A DNA stretch of 64,000 nucleotides from Linnemannia hyalina. Lineage: Eukaryota > Mortierellomycota > Mortierellomycetes > Mortierellales > Mortierellaceae. Numbering within the stretch: position 1 is the first letter of the stretch; the number at the start of each line of letters is the position of its first letter. The stretch covers positions 1,298,501 to 1,362,500 of the forward strand of contig JAHRHY010000016.1 in the NCBI GenBank assembly GCA_019671135.1, given 5' to 3'. The translations under genes and the position numbers were made by a program. Of the stretch, positions 11,622-24,901 are shown piece by piece. The notes below the pieces were generated by a model that saw only the letters and a list, made by a program, of their open reading frames with translations, searched no databases and was not told the origin of the DNA.

Positions 11622-11984
11622 TCACTTCCGACTCTGAGAGAAATCACAGAGGGTGCACTTGATGGTATAGAGAGCGCCCTCTCGGGTGAAGGACAAGCCA
11701 TCAGTCTTTTGGCAGCCGGGACAGGGCTGCTTGCCACTGTTGATACGGTTGGCGATGTCGGCTCCTCTTGCCAAAACTTGTATTATGACTGGCTGTTCAC
11801 TTACTTTTTGTTTTCGGCTCATGGTTGACAATGGACAGGATGCATTGGATGAGGAAGATGGTGTCGATGACGACGAGATGAGTGCCGAATACGACGGAGA
11901 GGATGTCGAATACGACGGGGATGACGAATACGACGGGGATGACGAATACGACGGGGATGACGACTTGGACGAAGAGGATCCCAT
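11622..11984 (-). CDS. Small zinc-ribbon protein with predicted N-myristoylation
   Basis: The frame is 120 aa. It begins MGSSSSKSS, which fits the N-myristoylation rule (Gly2, Ser6, Lys7). Tandem SSPSYS units follow, encoded by an 18-bp DNA repeat around 11922-11961. The C-terminal half holds one zinc ribbon made of two CxxC pairs (CPGC and CTLC, about 21 residues apart). An internal Met begins MSRKQKVSEQP, so a shorter form with only the zinc ribbon is possible. No family name is claimed. The serine tract could be a fortuitous extension, but the repeat keeps its frame. Confidence 0.5.
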   Translation of the reverse strand: MGSSSSKSSSPSYSSSPSYSSSPSYSTSSPSYSALISSSSTPSSSSNASCPLSTMSRKQKVSEQPVIIQVLARGADIANRINSGKQPCPGCQKTDGLSFTREGALYTIKCTLCDFSQSRK

Positions 11985-13063
11985 TTGGATGGATGATGAG
12001 ACCGTTGCCTAGGGTTTTTGAAGCGGTGATACTTGGTAAAAACGAGCCAGCGATGATTGAGAGGTCTGAATCTCGTAGAACACAGATGAGCGACTTTGAA
12101 AGGGTCCCGATGACTTGATGAGTGAGTATCAAGTAAGGAGGAGAAGGATGTGAGTGTGTGTGGGAGGAGGAGGGGGAAGGGGGGGATAGGTGTTAGCGGA
12201 GATGAAAGGATAAACTGGCATATAGGAAGTAAGTTGGCGTCTATTTATATGAAAACGATGTATCTGTTTTTTCTTCAGGGGTAAGACGAATGATCCTTTA
12301 TGAATTTGGGCCAAGGCCACTATGCTACTCTTGCATGAATGGACTGTTTTAGATCGAAAATGGACAAGCCTTGCCTGTCAAAGATAAAACCCATTTGTAG
12401 ATCTCCAACGTAGGCACCACTGTGGCGAAGATATAAATTAAAAGTCCCTATTAGGTGTGGGCCGACCACGTTCTAGGAATCTAGAGCGCGTAGAGATTAG
12501 AAACAGTATACACTCGTCTTTTTGTGGGATAAGAAATGTTGAGTGATGCATATCCACTTCACTTGCCTTATACTTTCCTTTATATAGGATGCAAAGGTTC
12601 CGAGGCCTTATTTTAGGTTGTTATTTTGAGTTGAGAGAAAAGAAGGAAAGGATGCGAAACAAAAAATAAACACGGCAGCAACGACTGACAAGCAGCGAGT
12701 GAGAGAGAGAGAGAGAGAGAAAGAGGGATCATAGATTTTTTCCTTATTTTTTTTATTAGAAGGAAGCGCATCGTGGTTGTGTATGCGTGTATGTAAGAAA
12801 AACAAGGTACTAAACGGAATCACTCAAGAAGTATATGCCACCTTTGGAGGGACAGATGCGACAAATTGTTTTTGCGTCGCACGCGTAACACAAAGTGCCC
12901 CAGATCAACTAAGAGGTACGCTGATGAGTGACCAAGAACAACTCACAACCCGAGAGTGCAGACGTTGCAACTGAGAAAAAAGTATTCTGCACAGAATAAG
13001 GATGCAAAAGGAATAGGTATATTTGCGTAAAGGTAAAAAAAAATTAACTAAAATACCATCCAA
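11985..13063. other. Intergenic region, no gene seen
   Basis: Roughly 1.1 kb between the zinc-ribbon gene and the 3' end of the ENA ATPase. It contains a (GA)n run near 12700-12722 and A-rich stretches. Short frames here have no recognisable content. Confidence 0.5.
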
Positions 13064-16000
13064 CTAGGCCATGGTCCTTCGTTTGATAAACTTATAGGCC
13101 TCGACAAACGCCGTGTAAATGAACAACGACGCAAAAACAATTCCCCACTCATATGAGATCCCCAAATGCTTAAACACATTCTTGTTCAACCCGGGGACAT
13201 AGATCACAGGGAACAGGATCATAGCACCCACAACGATCGATAACCAAAGGGTCTTGTTCTGGTGGGCGGTCTTGAGACGGGACCATTGCCAGCCAGATTG
13301 GCGGATGTCACGACAGTTAATGGCGTGGGAGAGAATTAGGAATGTGAGGGTCGAGTAGCAGGTTGCGCGGGCGCGGAAGACGCTGTCGCAGACTTCGGAG
13401 TAGTAACCGCGGTTGCACTTGTAGCCAAGTTGGCCGTCTTCAAAGACAAAGAGGACGAGAATGAAGGAAACAAAGGAGAGGATTGCCATGACGATGCCGT
13501 AGACGAACATGTCCATGAGGACTTCGAAGGAGAAGAGGCCTTGTTTCGAGGTCCGTGGAGGTTCCTTCATGTTGGTTGCGCTGGCGGGTTCGAGGCCGAG
13601 ACCGATGGCGGGCGGGGAGGAGTAGCAGAGGTTCATGAACAGGATTGCGGCGGCGCTGAGGGGGAAGACAGAGTCGCCTTGTTCGTCTTTGACAGCCAAG
13701 GCGACGACCAGGACTAGGATGGTGGCGATGTTGCCGGACATGAGATGCTGAACAAACTTTTGGATGTTGAAGAACATACGGCGACCTTCGGCGATGGCTT
13801 CGACGATGGTGGCAAAGTTGTCGTCAGTGAGAACAATGTCGGCGGCTTGCTTGGCGACGTCAGAGCCGGACTGGCCCATGGCGATACCGACGTTGGCAGC
13901 CTTGAGGGAGGGGGAGTCGTTGACGCCATCGCCGGTCATCGCAGCGAAGAGGTTACGGCGGTGTAGGGCGGCGATCATTTTGACCTTAGTGTTGGGCGAG
14001 CAGCGGGCGACGACACGGGGCAGTTCATCCAGTGCATCAATCTGTTCGTCAGACATGGCATCAAACTTGTCGGCACTCATGACCATCGAAGAGTTTTTCA
14101 CATCGGTATCAGCCGGGATGATGGCGACTTCTTTTGCGATCGCGGCAGCAGTGGAGGGGTGGTCGCCAGTAAGCATGTGGACGCGGATACCGGCCTCGTA
14201 GCACTTCATCACGGCCGGGAGAGACTCGGCGCGAGGAGGGTCATAGATACCGACAAGGCCCAAAAAGACCTGGTTTGACTCGACTTCATCGCGGTCCAAG
14301 CCATGGACAAGGTCGACACCCTCGTTAGGCTGGAACTTGCGGTAGGAGAGCGACAGAACCCGGAGGCCCTGCTCGGCCAAGGAATCGACTCGCTTCATGA
14401 TGACAGACTCAAAGTCGACCTGGATAGAGTCCTCACCACCCTTCTCGTTCCTGAGCGGGATTTCAGCGTCTCCTTCACGGTAGTGACTACAACATCCCAG
14501 GATCCGCTCAGTAGCACCCTTGGTGAAAATCAAGTGCTCGCTCGAGGGAGTCTCATACAGGACCGACATACGCTTGACAGAGGAATCAAAGGGGAACTCG
14601 GCAATTAATCGGAACCCATTCTCGATCAGCTCGGGTTTGGGCATACCTGCCTTGTAGGCGAGCACCTGGAGGGCAATCTCAGTAGGGTCTCCAATGGCTG
14701 TCCACTCGCCGTGGGTCTCGGGATGGTTGGTGCGACGGAGTTCAGCCATGTTACAGAGGGCTGAGGCTTGGATAGTACGCAAGAGTTGGTCGCTACCAGA
14801 GTCGAGAGTGACGACATGTTCGTCCGCTTGGGTATGAGCATCACCGTCATCGGTTTCGCCTTGACGGAAGATCCCGCCCTCGGGGATGAAACCGGTACCA
14901 GAGATGCGGTAGAAGCCGTCGCCGGGGAACCACATACGGACAGCGACCATCTTGGACTGGGTCAATGTGCCGGTCTATTAGAAAGTAAGGGAAGGAAAAA
15001 AAGAAAATATCAGTATACAACATTTGTATTCAACCACAGAAAACAAGAGCAAAGACATTGACAAAAAATAATTACCTTGTCCGAACAAATATTGGTAACG
15101 GCGCCGAGACTCTCAAGACTCGAAAGACGACGAACAATAGCCTTAGCCTTGGCCATCCGACTGACACCAAATGCCATGGTCAATGTAACAATAGCAACCA
15201 AACCCTGAGGGATCATAGAGATAGCAACCGAAATAGCATATATGGCAATCTCGTTGCTGTACCGGAACTTGTGTACACCAAAGACGACAATAACCAATAC
15301 CACCGCAGCCACGAAAATGCAGTAGGCCATCTTGTTCAGACGTTTCTGGAGCGGAGTCAACTCGTTGTTGTCGACATTCATCAAGGTGGTCGCAATCTTG
15401 CCGATCTGCGTGCCCATCCCGGTGCCGGTGACGATTCCCTTGGCGCGGCCCTTGACAACCGTGGTCGACGCAAAGACCATGTTCAGACGATCGCCTAACG
15501 ACTCCTCGGAGGCCTTGATCAGATCCAAGTTCTTCTGGACAGGGAGACTCTCACCCGTAAGAAGCGCCTCGTCAGTTTCAAGGTTGAAGACTTCAAAGAG
15601 CCGGCAATCGGCACCAATAACGTCACCGTCTTCAAAGATGAGGACATCGCCGGGGACGACTTGGTTGTTGGGGATGACGATGCGGGTTTCGTCACGGATG
15701 ACCTGGGCGGTAGGGGAGGACATATTGCGGAGGGCCTCCATGGTTTGCTCGGCAGAGAAGTCTTGGTAGAACCCGATGGTGGCGTTCATGACGATGATGA
15801 AGAGGATGACTCCTCCTTCTGCGAACTGCTCCGTTGCAAAGGCCAAGATCTGAAAAAGGGGCAGAAAAGGAGAGGAATGAATTTTTGGACGTTGGGAAGC
15901 ACAAGGAAAAATACATGCGCAGTGACACAAGTGGGACAAAGAAAGAGAGACAGACAACAGGGAAAAAATCAACGCAGGGGTATTGTATCACAAAACAAAA

Positions 16001-16257
16001 AAAAAACAAAAAAAACTTACATTAGCAATGAGAAGGACGACCACAAGGGGGTTAGCGATCTGGCGCCAAAGGACCAGGTACCACTTGACGCCACCACTGC
16101 CCTTGAGCTCGTTGGTGCCAAAGCGTCGAAGAAGGATATCTGCCTCTTCCGAAGTGAGGCCCTCGATGGTGCTCGACTTGAGTTCTGCCTCGGTCTCGGC
16201 GACGGTGTAGGTGTGGTAGGGGACCTCTGGCTGCAGGTCCATGATCTTTTTAGACAT
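13064..16257 (-). CDS. ENA1: P-type IID (ENA-like) Na+/K+ exporting ATPase
   Basis: Minus-strand exons 16257-16021, 15849-15076 and 14974-13064 join in phase to 973 aa. Key motifs are TDEALLTGESLPVQK (actuator TGES), IPQGLVAIVT (M4), and the phosphorylation site ICSDK|TGTLTQ with an intron between Lys and Thr. TKGATER (nucleotide binding) and MTGDGVNDSPSLKAANVGIAMG (hinge) follow. Sequence around FAEGGVILFIIVMNATIGFYQDFSAEQTMEALRNMSSPTA and the C-terminal membrane part fit the fungal ENA group rather than SERCA or PMR1. It would pump Na+ or K+ out of the cell or into endomembranes under salt or alkaline stress (family knowledge). CRE-like motifs lie about 500-620 bp upstream. Confidence 0.93.
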
Positions 16258-17446
16258 GGTAGTAAAGAGTCGGTGTGGAGGTGATGGCTGTGAGAAGAGA
16301 CTGGAGAGTGAAGAGGGATGATATTTTTTAACACACTGGAGTGGAGAGTGAGGGGCTACCCATTTATTGAAGAATGGGATGGAGAAGGTGGAAGATGAAG
16401 GGGAAGGAGTTGTGTTGATGAATGAGAGAGAAAAGAAGAAAAAAAGGAGAAGGAGGAGCTTCTTATATAAGTTTTCTCAGAACAATGTATGCGCAATTGA
16501 AAAAGAAAGATGACGGGCAAAGCGGCGGCGGATAAAGGTGCGGAACCATGACGAGTGTTGGGAAACCCAGGAAAAGACGGAACGTCAAGAAAAGAGAAAG
16601 ACAAAAGTACCGATGCTTTCTCGATATGGTACCGTATGAGCTGTCCCGACAACAAAATGGAACCAATTGGAGAAGGTTTGTGTCCCGAGAACGGAAAGCA
16701 ATCGAACGATTAAGAAAAAAAAACAAACGACTTAGCCCAAACGACTTTGCACACTCAGGTGACGTTGATCAATCAAAAGTTAATATCAGCGAAAATTAAC
16801 ACTCAGGTGAGATCACCAAAAATTTAAGGTTAGGGGCAATTAGCTCGCACGAGCCAGTACGCTCAGGTGACGTAGCTGAGGCCGTGTGAGGAAGCAGGAG
16901 AAACAGTATCTCGGAGGGATTAGACACTGAGGCATACACGCACCTCACTCACAAAAGATTAGCGAACAAGTGGAGTACTATATCTGAAAGAAAAGAATAC
17001 TCCCACCACTTCTAACAACGGAGCATCAGATCAGCGACAACGAGCCATAAGAATTAACGGCAATGGAGGGAGGTGCACTAAAGAATCAATTGCCGGGTAG
17101 ACCCTAACATGTCAACTTGAACATCAACAGGAAAACCAAAACGCCTCTATCATCCTCATTCGACTCATAATTTTGTTCCATGCCTGTATTTTTTGTACTG
17201 TGTTCTTATAGTTTATTACTCCGACAGCGACAAGAATGAACAACTGTCAAAAAAAGACGTAAATAATACAAAGGTGGAAGAAAGAAAAAATGCAATTATA
17301 TGGAATGGGCCCAATCGAAGACCACTGACATGTCGTCCGTCGACACCTCGAACTCATCCTGAATTTTGTGTGTGTGTGCGTGTGCGTGTGCATGAAAAAA
17401 ACGAAAGAAAATAACAAGACGAAACGAAGAGTTCCTACTTCATCGT
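16258..17446. other. ENA promoter region and 3' spacer of the RBM26/27-like gene
   Basis: Apart from the CTCAGGTGA repeats, about 1.2 kb has no gene. A (TG)n tract lies at about 17367-17391. The CT/AG-rich stretch just upstream of 16257 is probably the ENA leader. Confidence 0.5.
16754..16873. promoter_or_regulatory. Three CTCAGGTGA repeats, two with a CRE-like TGACGT core
   Basis: CTCAGGTGACGT occurs at 16754-16765 and 16862-16873, and CTCAGGTGAGAT at 16802-16813, spaced 48 and 60 bp. They lie 497-616 bp upstream of the ENA ATPase start. TGACGT is the core of CRE/ATF-type bZIP sites; in yeast the ENA1 promoter is controlled by Sko1 through such a site (established knowledge). The functional link here is inference. 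Confidence 0.5.
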
Positions 17447-20400
17447 CTAACGTTTCCATGACCGCTCGCCATGCTCCTCATCATCGCTCTCTCCAAAACT
17501 TCCAGCCGCGGCCGCGGCCGCAGCTGCCGCTGCATCTGCATCATCAGAAACAGTCGTCGAGACAGGTGCTGCTACTGAGATCGTCGCAGGCGTACTGACT
17601 TTAGGGAACCCAGCGCCGTACAAAGGTGCTGTTGAAGACACAGGTGCCTGTTGGGGTTCAGAGATCCAGTTGAGCTTCAAGGGTCCCGCTGCCGCATTGG
17701 CGGTCTGACTTCCCTGCTGCATTGCAACCTCGGCGTCCTTGCGGTTCTTGAACTGCACTGTTGCCGATGCTCCATCTGCCCCCAAGATGAACGACTCCAC
17801 TTCGCCAAATGTCTATGATACCAAAACAAAAGTAACCATGAACGGTATAGTGAGTACGTCAATCATAGCAAGCATTGTATGTAAGAACTCAGCATACAGA
17901 CAATCTCGGTGAGTGCAATTACCTCAAAGTGCTCGCGAAGTCCATCTTTAGAGAGATCATCAACATTCTGGACAGAGAGTTTTGTTGAGCGGTTATCGAT
18001 CCGGAAAGTGCGATGGTGAGAGACAATGGCTCCTCCACGTCCGCCGCCCCGAGCCCAAGAGTTAGCAGGTGCTCCGCGACCTCTTCCGCGTGGAACGTAT
18101 CCTCCACGACCACGTCCTGCATAACCTCCTTGTTGCTCCAATCCAAGTGCAGCAGCCTAGTAGAAGAAAAAAAAAAAAGAGGGAGATTAGTAAGTGACTT
18201 GTTTCAGAAAGCGTTCCACTTGCTTCAGGAAAGAACGAATCATATCGCATTTTCACCATACCTCAGCCTGTAGAGCGGCAAGTTTGGCCTTGAGGGCAGC
18301 AGTGGTCTCGGCAGCGTCAGTGGTACCTGACGCAGAAGGCGTGGCGTTCAAAACTTCCAGTTCAGTGTCTAGACGAGCCTTCTCGAGTCGCTCAGCCTCC
18401 TTCTGAAGCTCCACCTGTCGCAGTGCCTCGGCAGCAGTGGCTGCAGCTCTGGCCTGTGCGTGTGGGTCGACAGCCTCCTTAGTGATCTCGATGGCGACAT
18501 TCTTAAGTCCACTCAAAATCTCATCCTTGTCCTTCTGCGACATGTTCTTTTTGGCAAGGAGCGCCTGCATAAGCAACTTTTGCTCCTCCTGCTGACGCTG
18601 TGCGAGCGCTTCCTTCTGACGCTGAATCTCCAGCATAGTCTTCTTATTCTCCTCCTTCTTGGCTGCTGCTGCTGCACGTTCCTCTGCCAACTCTGCTGCA
18701 CGCTCAGGCGTCATTAGGACACTCGTAGTTGGCGGCATGGGGTAGTGAGTTGCGCCTGCAGCAGGTGTCTCGGGTCGAACCTGTCCAGTAGGCTTGGGCT
18801 GACGGCCAAAAGTGGCCGAGTCCAGATCATCCGGCTGCCAGTAAACCTTGACAAACCGGTTTCCAAAAATGACCTCGGGCGAGTTATAGGCGGCGCTGGC
18901 CTCGTCGCGGGTACTGTATTGGATCAGAGCCTTGTGTGCAGCTTGGTCGACCTGGATATTGGTCAGGCTTCCAAAGCTCTTGAAGAACTCGTTCACTTTG
19001 TCGATGGTGTTGAACTCGTCGGGTATATTCTCAACCACGAGGGAAGTCTTTGATCCGGCAGCGCCTCCTGAACTTCCTCCTGCTCCAAAGCGCCCAGGCG
19101 CAGCATAGGGATGAGATGAACCTCCTCGACCACGACCTCCTCGCATACCTCTGAGACTGCCGCGACCTCTGGCTCCGCCTCTGGCAGAGTCGAATCGTCC
19201 ACCACCTTCACTACGCCAGCTCTCAGACGAGTCCGTGGGAAACTTGGAAGCGCCCATGGTCTCTGATAAAGGTGCGCCGTCGGCATCATACATGTCAGAT
19301 CCGTGGGGGGCGATGATCTCGCTTGGCATGCCAGGGAAGAAGGGTGGTCTTCCCATACCGCCCATAGCGCCCATAGCCATCATGCCGTTGGGTCCCATGC
19401 CTGGAACGCCCATCATGCCAAAGGGAACTTGCGCCATCTCGTCGACAACGATCCTGTCATCTCCGTGATCATATGGGCACATATCTCCACGCATGCAGAA
19501 CCCCTTCTCTGTTAGTATTAAAAAAAACAATGCAGTGGTGTTAGTTTTTGTGAACTAGCATCTCTGTAGAACGTAAGTGAAAATCTGTAACGACAAAAGC
19601 AAGAAGGCATACCATCATAGTCACGGCATCTCTGGCGCTTAGGTCTGTCCTGTCCGAAACCTTGGCTACCCTGCATACCACCTCGACCACCACGCATGTT
19701 GTTGGCACCGCCACGCCAGGATCCATTACCCTGCTGATCCTGGAAGTTGCCGCGTCCACCATCTTGGAATTGGCTCCGTTGTTGGCCACCATTCCACTGG
19801 CCACGATCCATGCCTGCGTTGCTGTTGTTGCTACTGTTCGTGTTATTCCGGTTGTTGAACCCTGCAGTGGTCAACCCCTGCTGTCTGGAAAAGCCTCCTT
19901 GAGAAGATCGGTCTCCACGGCGATCAGAGTCGGATTGACCGGAGGCGTTAGAGTCATTGGAACGGCCGCCGCGCCTTGGGTCAGACCGATTGTCGTCACT
20001 GGGGCGCGAGGGACTGTATTCTCTTCGCCGACCGTTGTTGTTGATATTGTTGGTATTACTGCTGCTGCTGGTTATTGTTGACGATACGTCGCGGGTATCA
20101 TCTCGGCGTGCATGTTTGTAGCTCCGATCCTCGTCGTCCGAGCCATCACTGTCTCCGCGGTGATGCTTCTCCTGACGTTGATGGGAGGTGCGATCTGCAG
20201 AAGATCCAGATGAAGAGCCTCCATAGGAACGTGGTGCCGAGACTGATACTCCTGATCCATTTGATCTGTAGGACTTTGTTGCCAGGGCCTCGAACAGCAT
20301 ATCGACAAAAGGTACCGTTTCTAATTCCATCAAGAAATAAGCATTCGTATTAGACTGAGTCAACGAAATGGCCCGAACACCATATTAGTACAATGTCAAC

Positions 20401-20742
20401 AAGGAATGTCATGAATGGATAAACGTACCTTGCTGCAGGAAATCGTCCAGCTGTGACACGCAGAGTTCCTTGAGCTCATCGTTCTCCTTGTCGTGCTTGA
20501 GCAGGGCGATGATATAGTCAGCCAGCATTGCAGGGTCGGCATCAGAGCTAAGTAGTCGTTTGATAAGGAAGCGGGGTATTAGACGGTATGTATGCGTGTA
20601 TATGTGTGTGCTCTTGTTTCAAGTTACTCCATGGAAGGTGTCAGGAAGAAGTGTATAGCACTAGCTCTTGGACTTACATCTGTGCCAGTTCCTTGGTCAG
20701 GAACTCCTTCAATCCCGAGTCGGAAGAGTCGTCGAGATGCAT
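17447..20742 (-). CDS. RBM26/RBM27-type CCCH zinc-finger and RRM protein
   Basis: Six minus-strand exons fit in phase: 20742-20678, 20547-20429, 20320-19613, 19508-18262, 18156-17923 and 17812-17447, giving 912 aa. Residues 1-80 form a PWI-like N-terminal domain (DADPAMLADYIIALLKHDKENDELKELCVSQLDDFL, written here only to its class as in RBM26). An Arg/Ser/Asp-rich linker follows, then RGG segments. A CCCH finger is rebuilt across an intron (RCRDYD|EKGFCMRGDMCPYDH). Next come an RRM (SLVVENIPDEFNTIDKV), a long Glu/Gln/Lys coiled coil, an RGG stretch, and a second RRM-like domain with motif KLSVQNVDDLSKDGLREHFE. Human RBM26/27 and fission yeast Rmn1 act in nuclear RNA surveillance with the exosome (family knowledge). 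Confidence 0.85.
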
Positions 20743-21651
20743 TCTAGTTGTCTGTCTGTGTGGTTGTTCGTGTCAAGTGATTGGGTTCGATCGAGAGTCT
20801 TGAGTGGTGTCAGGAAGGCCCAGTCAAAAATGACAAGAGGTAGTTGTTTTCGTGTCGAGAGATCTCTCGTTGGATGCTTGTGAAGCAGCGAGATGTGCAG
20901 TACTTCCTAGGTTCAAAAGGTGTAAGTCTTGTTGAGGGAGAAGACGGATGAGCCGAGTGTCGGTGATCCTGGGCAGAGTGGAGGTGCGAAGTGAGTGAAC
21001 GAAAGAGAAGAGGAAGACGACGTAGTAATGAAAGAAGTGCAACAACTGTGGTCACCGCGGATATCTTTCATACACAAAATAACACAGCAGACTCACACAC
21101 AAAAAAAAAATGGTGCGAAGCCACCGAGAGATAATTTCGACTCGCAAACATGTCGCGGTCGTGGACGCAACGTCTACCTTCCCCAGGCATACTTTCTCTG
21201 CATAGGAGTACAGCAACTTCGCCGTGGTCATGATCCACGTTGATAATCGATGTTACTCCTGTTGATAAGAGGAGCGCTCTTACGGCATCCACAGAGGGTT
21301 GCATGCACAGCCTGCAGGGTATGTGACAAATCCTTCGGTGAGCTCGCTGAACTTGTGCACATTAGGCTGATCCGTTATTTCCTATTTCTATTACGTCACT
21401 AAAGTCGTTAAATCCGTACCTCATTTCGGCTTTCCGAGTGCAGACTTGTCGCGGACAGACGGTGAACTAAAAAAGAGATCGCCTCTCCGCATCAATCACG
21501 CCCATCACTCACGCCCCTTTCTCCCCTTTCTCCGTCCTTCCCTTTCCTGGTATCATCCCTTTTTACCTTCGCTCCTCCCCCTCGTCATCTTCTACTTTAC
21601 CCTCGTTGTCTTATTTATACATCCCCTCAGAAGCACATACACACACATACA
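20743..21651. promoter_or_regulatory. Shared promoter region of the RBM26/27-like gene and CYT1
   Basis: The two genes are head-to-head with 909 bp between start codons. The side nearest CYT1 (21480-21650) is strongly pyrimidine-rich, as is common for highly expressed Mortierella genes. No gene is supported in the spacer. Confidence 0.45.
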
Positions 21652-23631
21652 ATGTTCCGTCTCTCCGCCCTGTCCACCCGCCAGGCGGTCCAGCGTCTCG
21701 CTGTTCAGGTACATGCAACCAACACAACACAACCCTACACCTTCAAATCAACAAAACACGACGAAAAACCATAGACGCGTTTCCCCCTTAACAGGCAAAC
21801 CATCACGACCGTTTCGCGTTCTTTCAAGGATGCTGTTACCATTCGATGGCACCACCACCACCAGAACGCGAATCAAAATCTCCGATCGGATCAATGTGTC
21901 CGTCACCACTTATACTCTTGGCCCTAATACAGTCCCTCTCTTCTTGTATTATCTAGGCTCGCCACCAGTCTACCAAATCTGCTGCTGCTGCTTCCAGCAT
22001 GGTAACACCCTCATAATCCGTCTATATCAGTCACTTCATGAATTGTTCCTGAAACTCGGAGTTCCAGTCGTAACAAAGAGTTTACTCAATGGATACTTTT
22101 ACCTTTGGATTTCGTAATAGTCCGCCAAGAACATGTCCATGGCTGTTGCTGGTATTGCCACCGTCGGCACTCTTGCTTACATGTCCATGGAGACCGTTGA
22201 CGCCAACATGGCTGCTGATGGTCTTCATGCCCCCGCTTACCCCTGGGACCACAAGAAGAACCTCGCCACCTTTGACCACGCTGCGTAAGGACCCCCGTCG
22301 GCCTTACGAGCCTTTTTGGATCAAGCGCGCCCATTGACTTTTCACAACACACGGATAATCGACCGAGGATGGATTGTCAACATACTAGCAATAAGAGGAG
22401 CAAGTACTCAGGAGCCAAGTATCGCATAGGGGGAACCCAATTGCTTGCAGGAAATCTTCGGAAAATCGACAGATCACACACACGATCATACCCGATGTGG
22501 AACAATGCCGATCGGATAACATGGATTCTGCGCATGCTCACATGCTGGAGGATACATTTACTTATAGCGGCATAGCAGGAAATCTATGCTTCCAGGATGA
22601 ATATCAGACAACCAACATAAAGTCAACATGTGCCTAACAACGATACCGCCAATTCACATTCGCCATGATAGTATCCGCCGTGGCTACCAGGTGTACAAGG
22701 AGGTTTGCGCTGCCTGCCACTCTCTTGACCGCATTGCATGGCGCAACTTGATCGGCGTTTCTCACACCGAGGCTGAGGTCAAGACCATGGCCGAGGAGTT
22801 TGAATACACCGATGGACCCAACGATGTCGGTGATATGTTCCAGCGCCCTGGAAAGCCCTCCGACTACATGCCCCAGCCCTATGCTAACGAGGAGCAGGCC
22901 AGAGCCGGTAACGCTGGAGCTTACCCCCCAGATCTCTCCTTGATGATCAAGGCCCGTCACGGTGGAGCCGTATGTACCTCTTGCTGCTTGGCATTGTTTG
23001 CGTTTATTTTGTTTTGATTAACGGTGGACACACAAAAACGTATTCTGCTCTTTGTTTGCTCTTTGTCCATGCCCTTTGTATCTGCTTTATTACTCCAACG
23101 TCATTACCAGAGTGCCAAGCTAACCTTTTTTCATATAACACTTAATATGAAACAGGACTATGTGTTCTCGCTGTTGACTGGATACCAGGACCCCCCAGCT
23201 GGTGTTGAGATCCGTGAGGGACTCAACTTCAACCCTTACTTCCCCGGCGGAGCCATTGGTATGGCCCGTGTCCTGTACGATGGCTTGGTCGAGTACGAGG
23301 ATGGCACCCCCGCTACTACTTCCCAGATGGCCAAGGATGTGACTATTTTCCTCAGCTGGGCTGCTGAGCCCGAGATGGACGAGCGCAAGAAGATGGGCAT
23401 GAAGGCATTGACTTTGCTCGCTATCTTGACTGGCCTCTCGGTCTATCTCAAGAGGCACAAGTGGGCTGGTCTCAAGACTCGCAAGATTATTTACAAGTAA
23501 GCCCACTGCGTTGTTTTGTTGTATTTGAGCCTTGTTGGAAGAATTGTTTGCTAGCCTATGGTGGCTAACATACTACTTCCCCCTTTTTTTTTGTCTGCTC
23601 ACATAGCCCCCCTGCACCAAAGAAGCACTAA
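21652..23631 (+). CDS. CYT1: Cytochrome c1, haem protein of complex III
   Basis: Exons 21652-21708, 21957-22001, 22121-22284, 22672-22969, 23156-23496 and 23607-23631 join in phase to 309 aa. The N-terminus is a mitochondrial presequence ([19 protein letters not shown]) followed by a hydrophobic sorting segment ([15 protein letters not shown]). The haem-attachment site is VCAACHS, preceded by [10 protein letters not shown]. Family-specific boxes follow: [39 protein letters not shown] and IGMARVL with the axial-ligand Met. The C-terminal membrane anchor is [15 protein letters not shown], ending in a basic tail. It passes electrons from the Rieske protein to cytochrome c. The third intron is 387 nt, longer than most here. 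Confidence 0.96.
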
Positions 23632-24901
23632 ACAAATCAACCAACCCCAGAAATAAAAACGAATACACTCATACAAATACAACAACACGATCGCAAGGTG
23701 AGGTGAGGAGAATGCAAAACAGCGACAATCAAACTTTTGCAAGAGCGCCACCAATCTTATATTCGTGGAATCAGCATCAACTCGCCCGCTTATTGTTCCT
23801 CTACAAAGGAACTGATTCGGACACAATCCGTACGCTTAAGTTCGGGGAACAAGAACACGCTATCGTAACGAATGCACGACTCTTTTACAAGGCCCTCTTA
23901 CCGAACGTAGGGGGTCAACGAGTGCAGACGAAGTGACATGGCATCTTATGGACGGCCACTGCTTTTTTTGCTTTCATCCCTTCCCATGAGGCAGGTGTAC
24001 CTTTGTTGTAATGGATGCGTCCGTTAAAGAAATGGACTGTACTACCAGAAGCAACACAAGATATGAAAAGAGCCGTTCGTGCGACCGGCAATCTAGCCAA
24101 ACCAAACCCTCAACGCCGCATCATATCCACGGTTGTATATCCCCTGGACCGAGAACAAGCACCGATCGTGATGCTCGGCAATCTTGCTAGAGTATCTCCT
24201 GGACTGATACCTTGCATTCCTGACGTTCATGCAGGCTTGGGGTATCGCTGAGAAGTTTCTTGGCATGTTCAAATTACAGTCGCTGGTTGGCTTGGAAGAA
24301 ACAACTCTTTCTATGTGCTCTATAAATCAGGCGAGGTCGTGTGCAATTACCCCTCGACGTCCTCTATTATCGGGACAGGGGCTGAAAGTCACCGTCAGGG
24401 CGTTGGCTAGATTCAAGGTGCTGGACCATCCCATTGTTCGCCGCTCACTCACGATTTTAAGTCTTCCCGGCCATCAAGGTACCTAGCACAAATAGTGCCT
24501 CAGTCTTTGCTAGCAGTAACAGACCGGCCTTCCTGTCATTGTGTCACGTCGTCTTCAAAGTGATGCGAGCGGGCATAAGAAAATTAATGCGTTCGATCCT
24601 ACCTCGCGTCGTGTCCAATCAAAAGAGGCAAGGTCTGGATAGTTAAAGAATCGCGGTAGAGAGTCACTAATTCATTCAAGAGACAAACAAGGGAAACAAG
24701 GGCACACAAGACGCAGGTTTTACGGTGTGTGTAGTGGTGGAAAAAAAGAAAGGGGGGAAGCTGAAAGGAATAAACAACAAAACAGGGGTGAGTGAGGTGT
24801 GCAGATACTATAGAAAGAGAGTGGATGTGCGCGAATCAATAAATGTATAATAAAATATATTGAAAAGAAAGAATACACCTACTACAACAACGACACTACT
24901 G
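23632..24901. other. Intergenic region, no gene seen
   Basis: About 1.3 kb downstream of CYT1. Open frames of 75-85 codons (for example near 23703-23936 and 24015-24251) have no recognisable motifs or supporting splice structure, so I do not call them genes. Confidence 0.45.
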
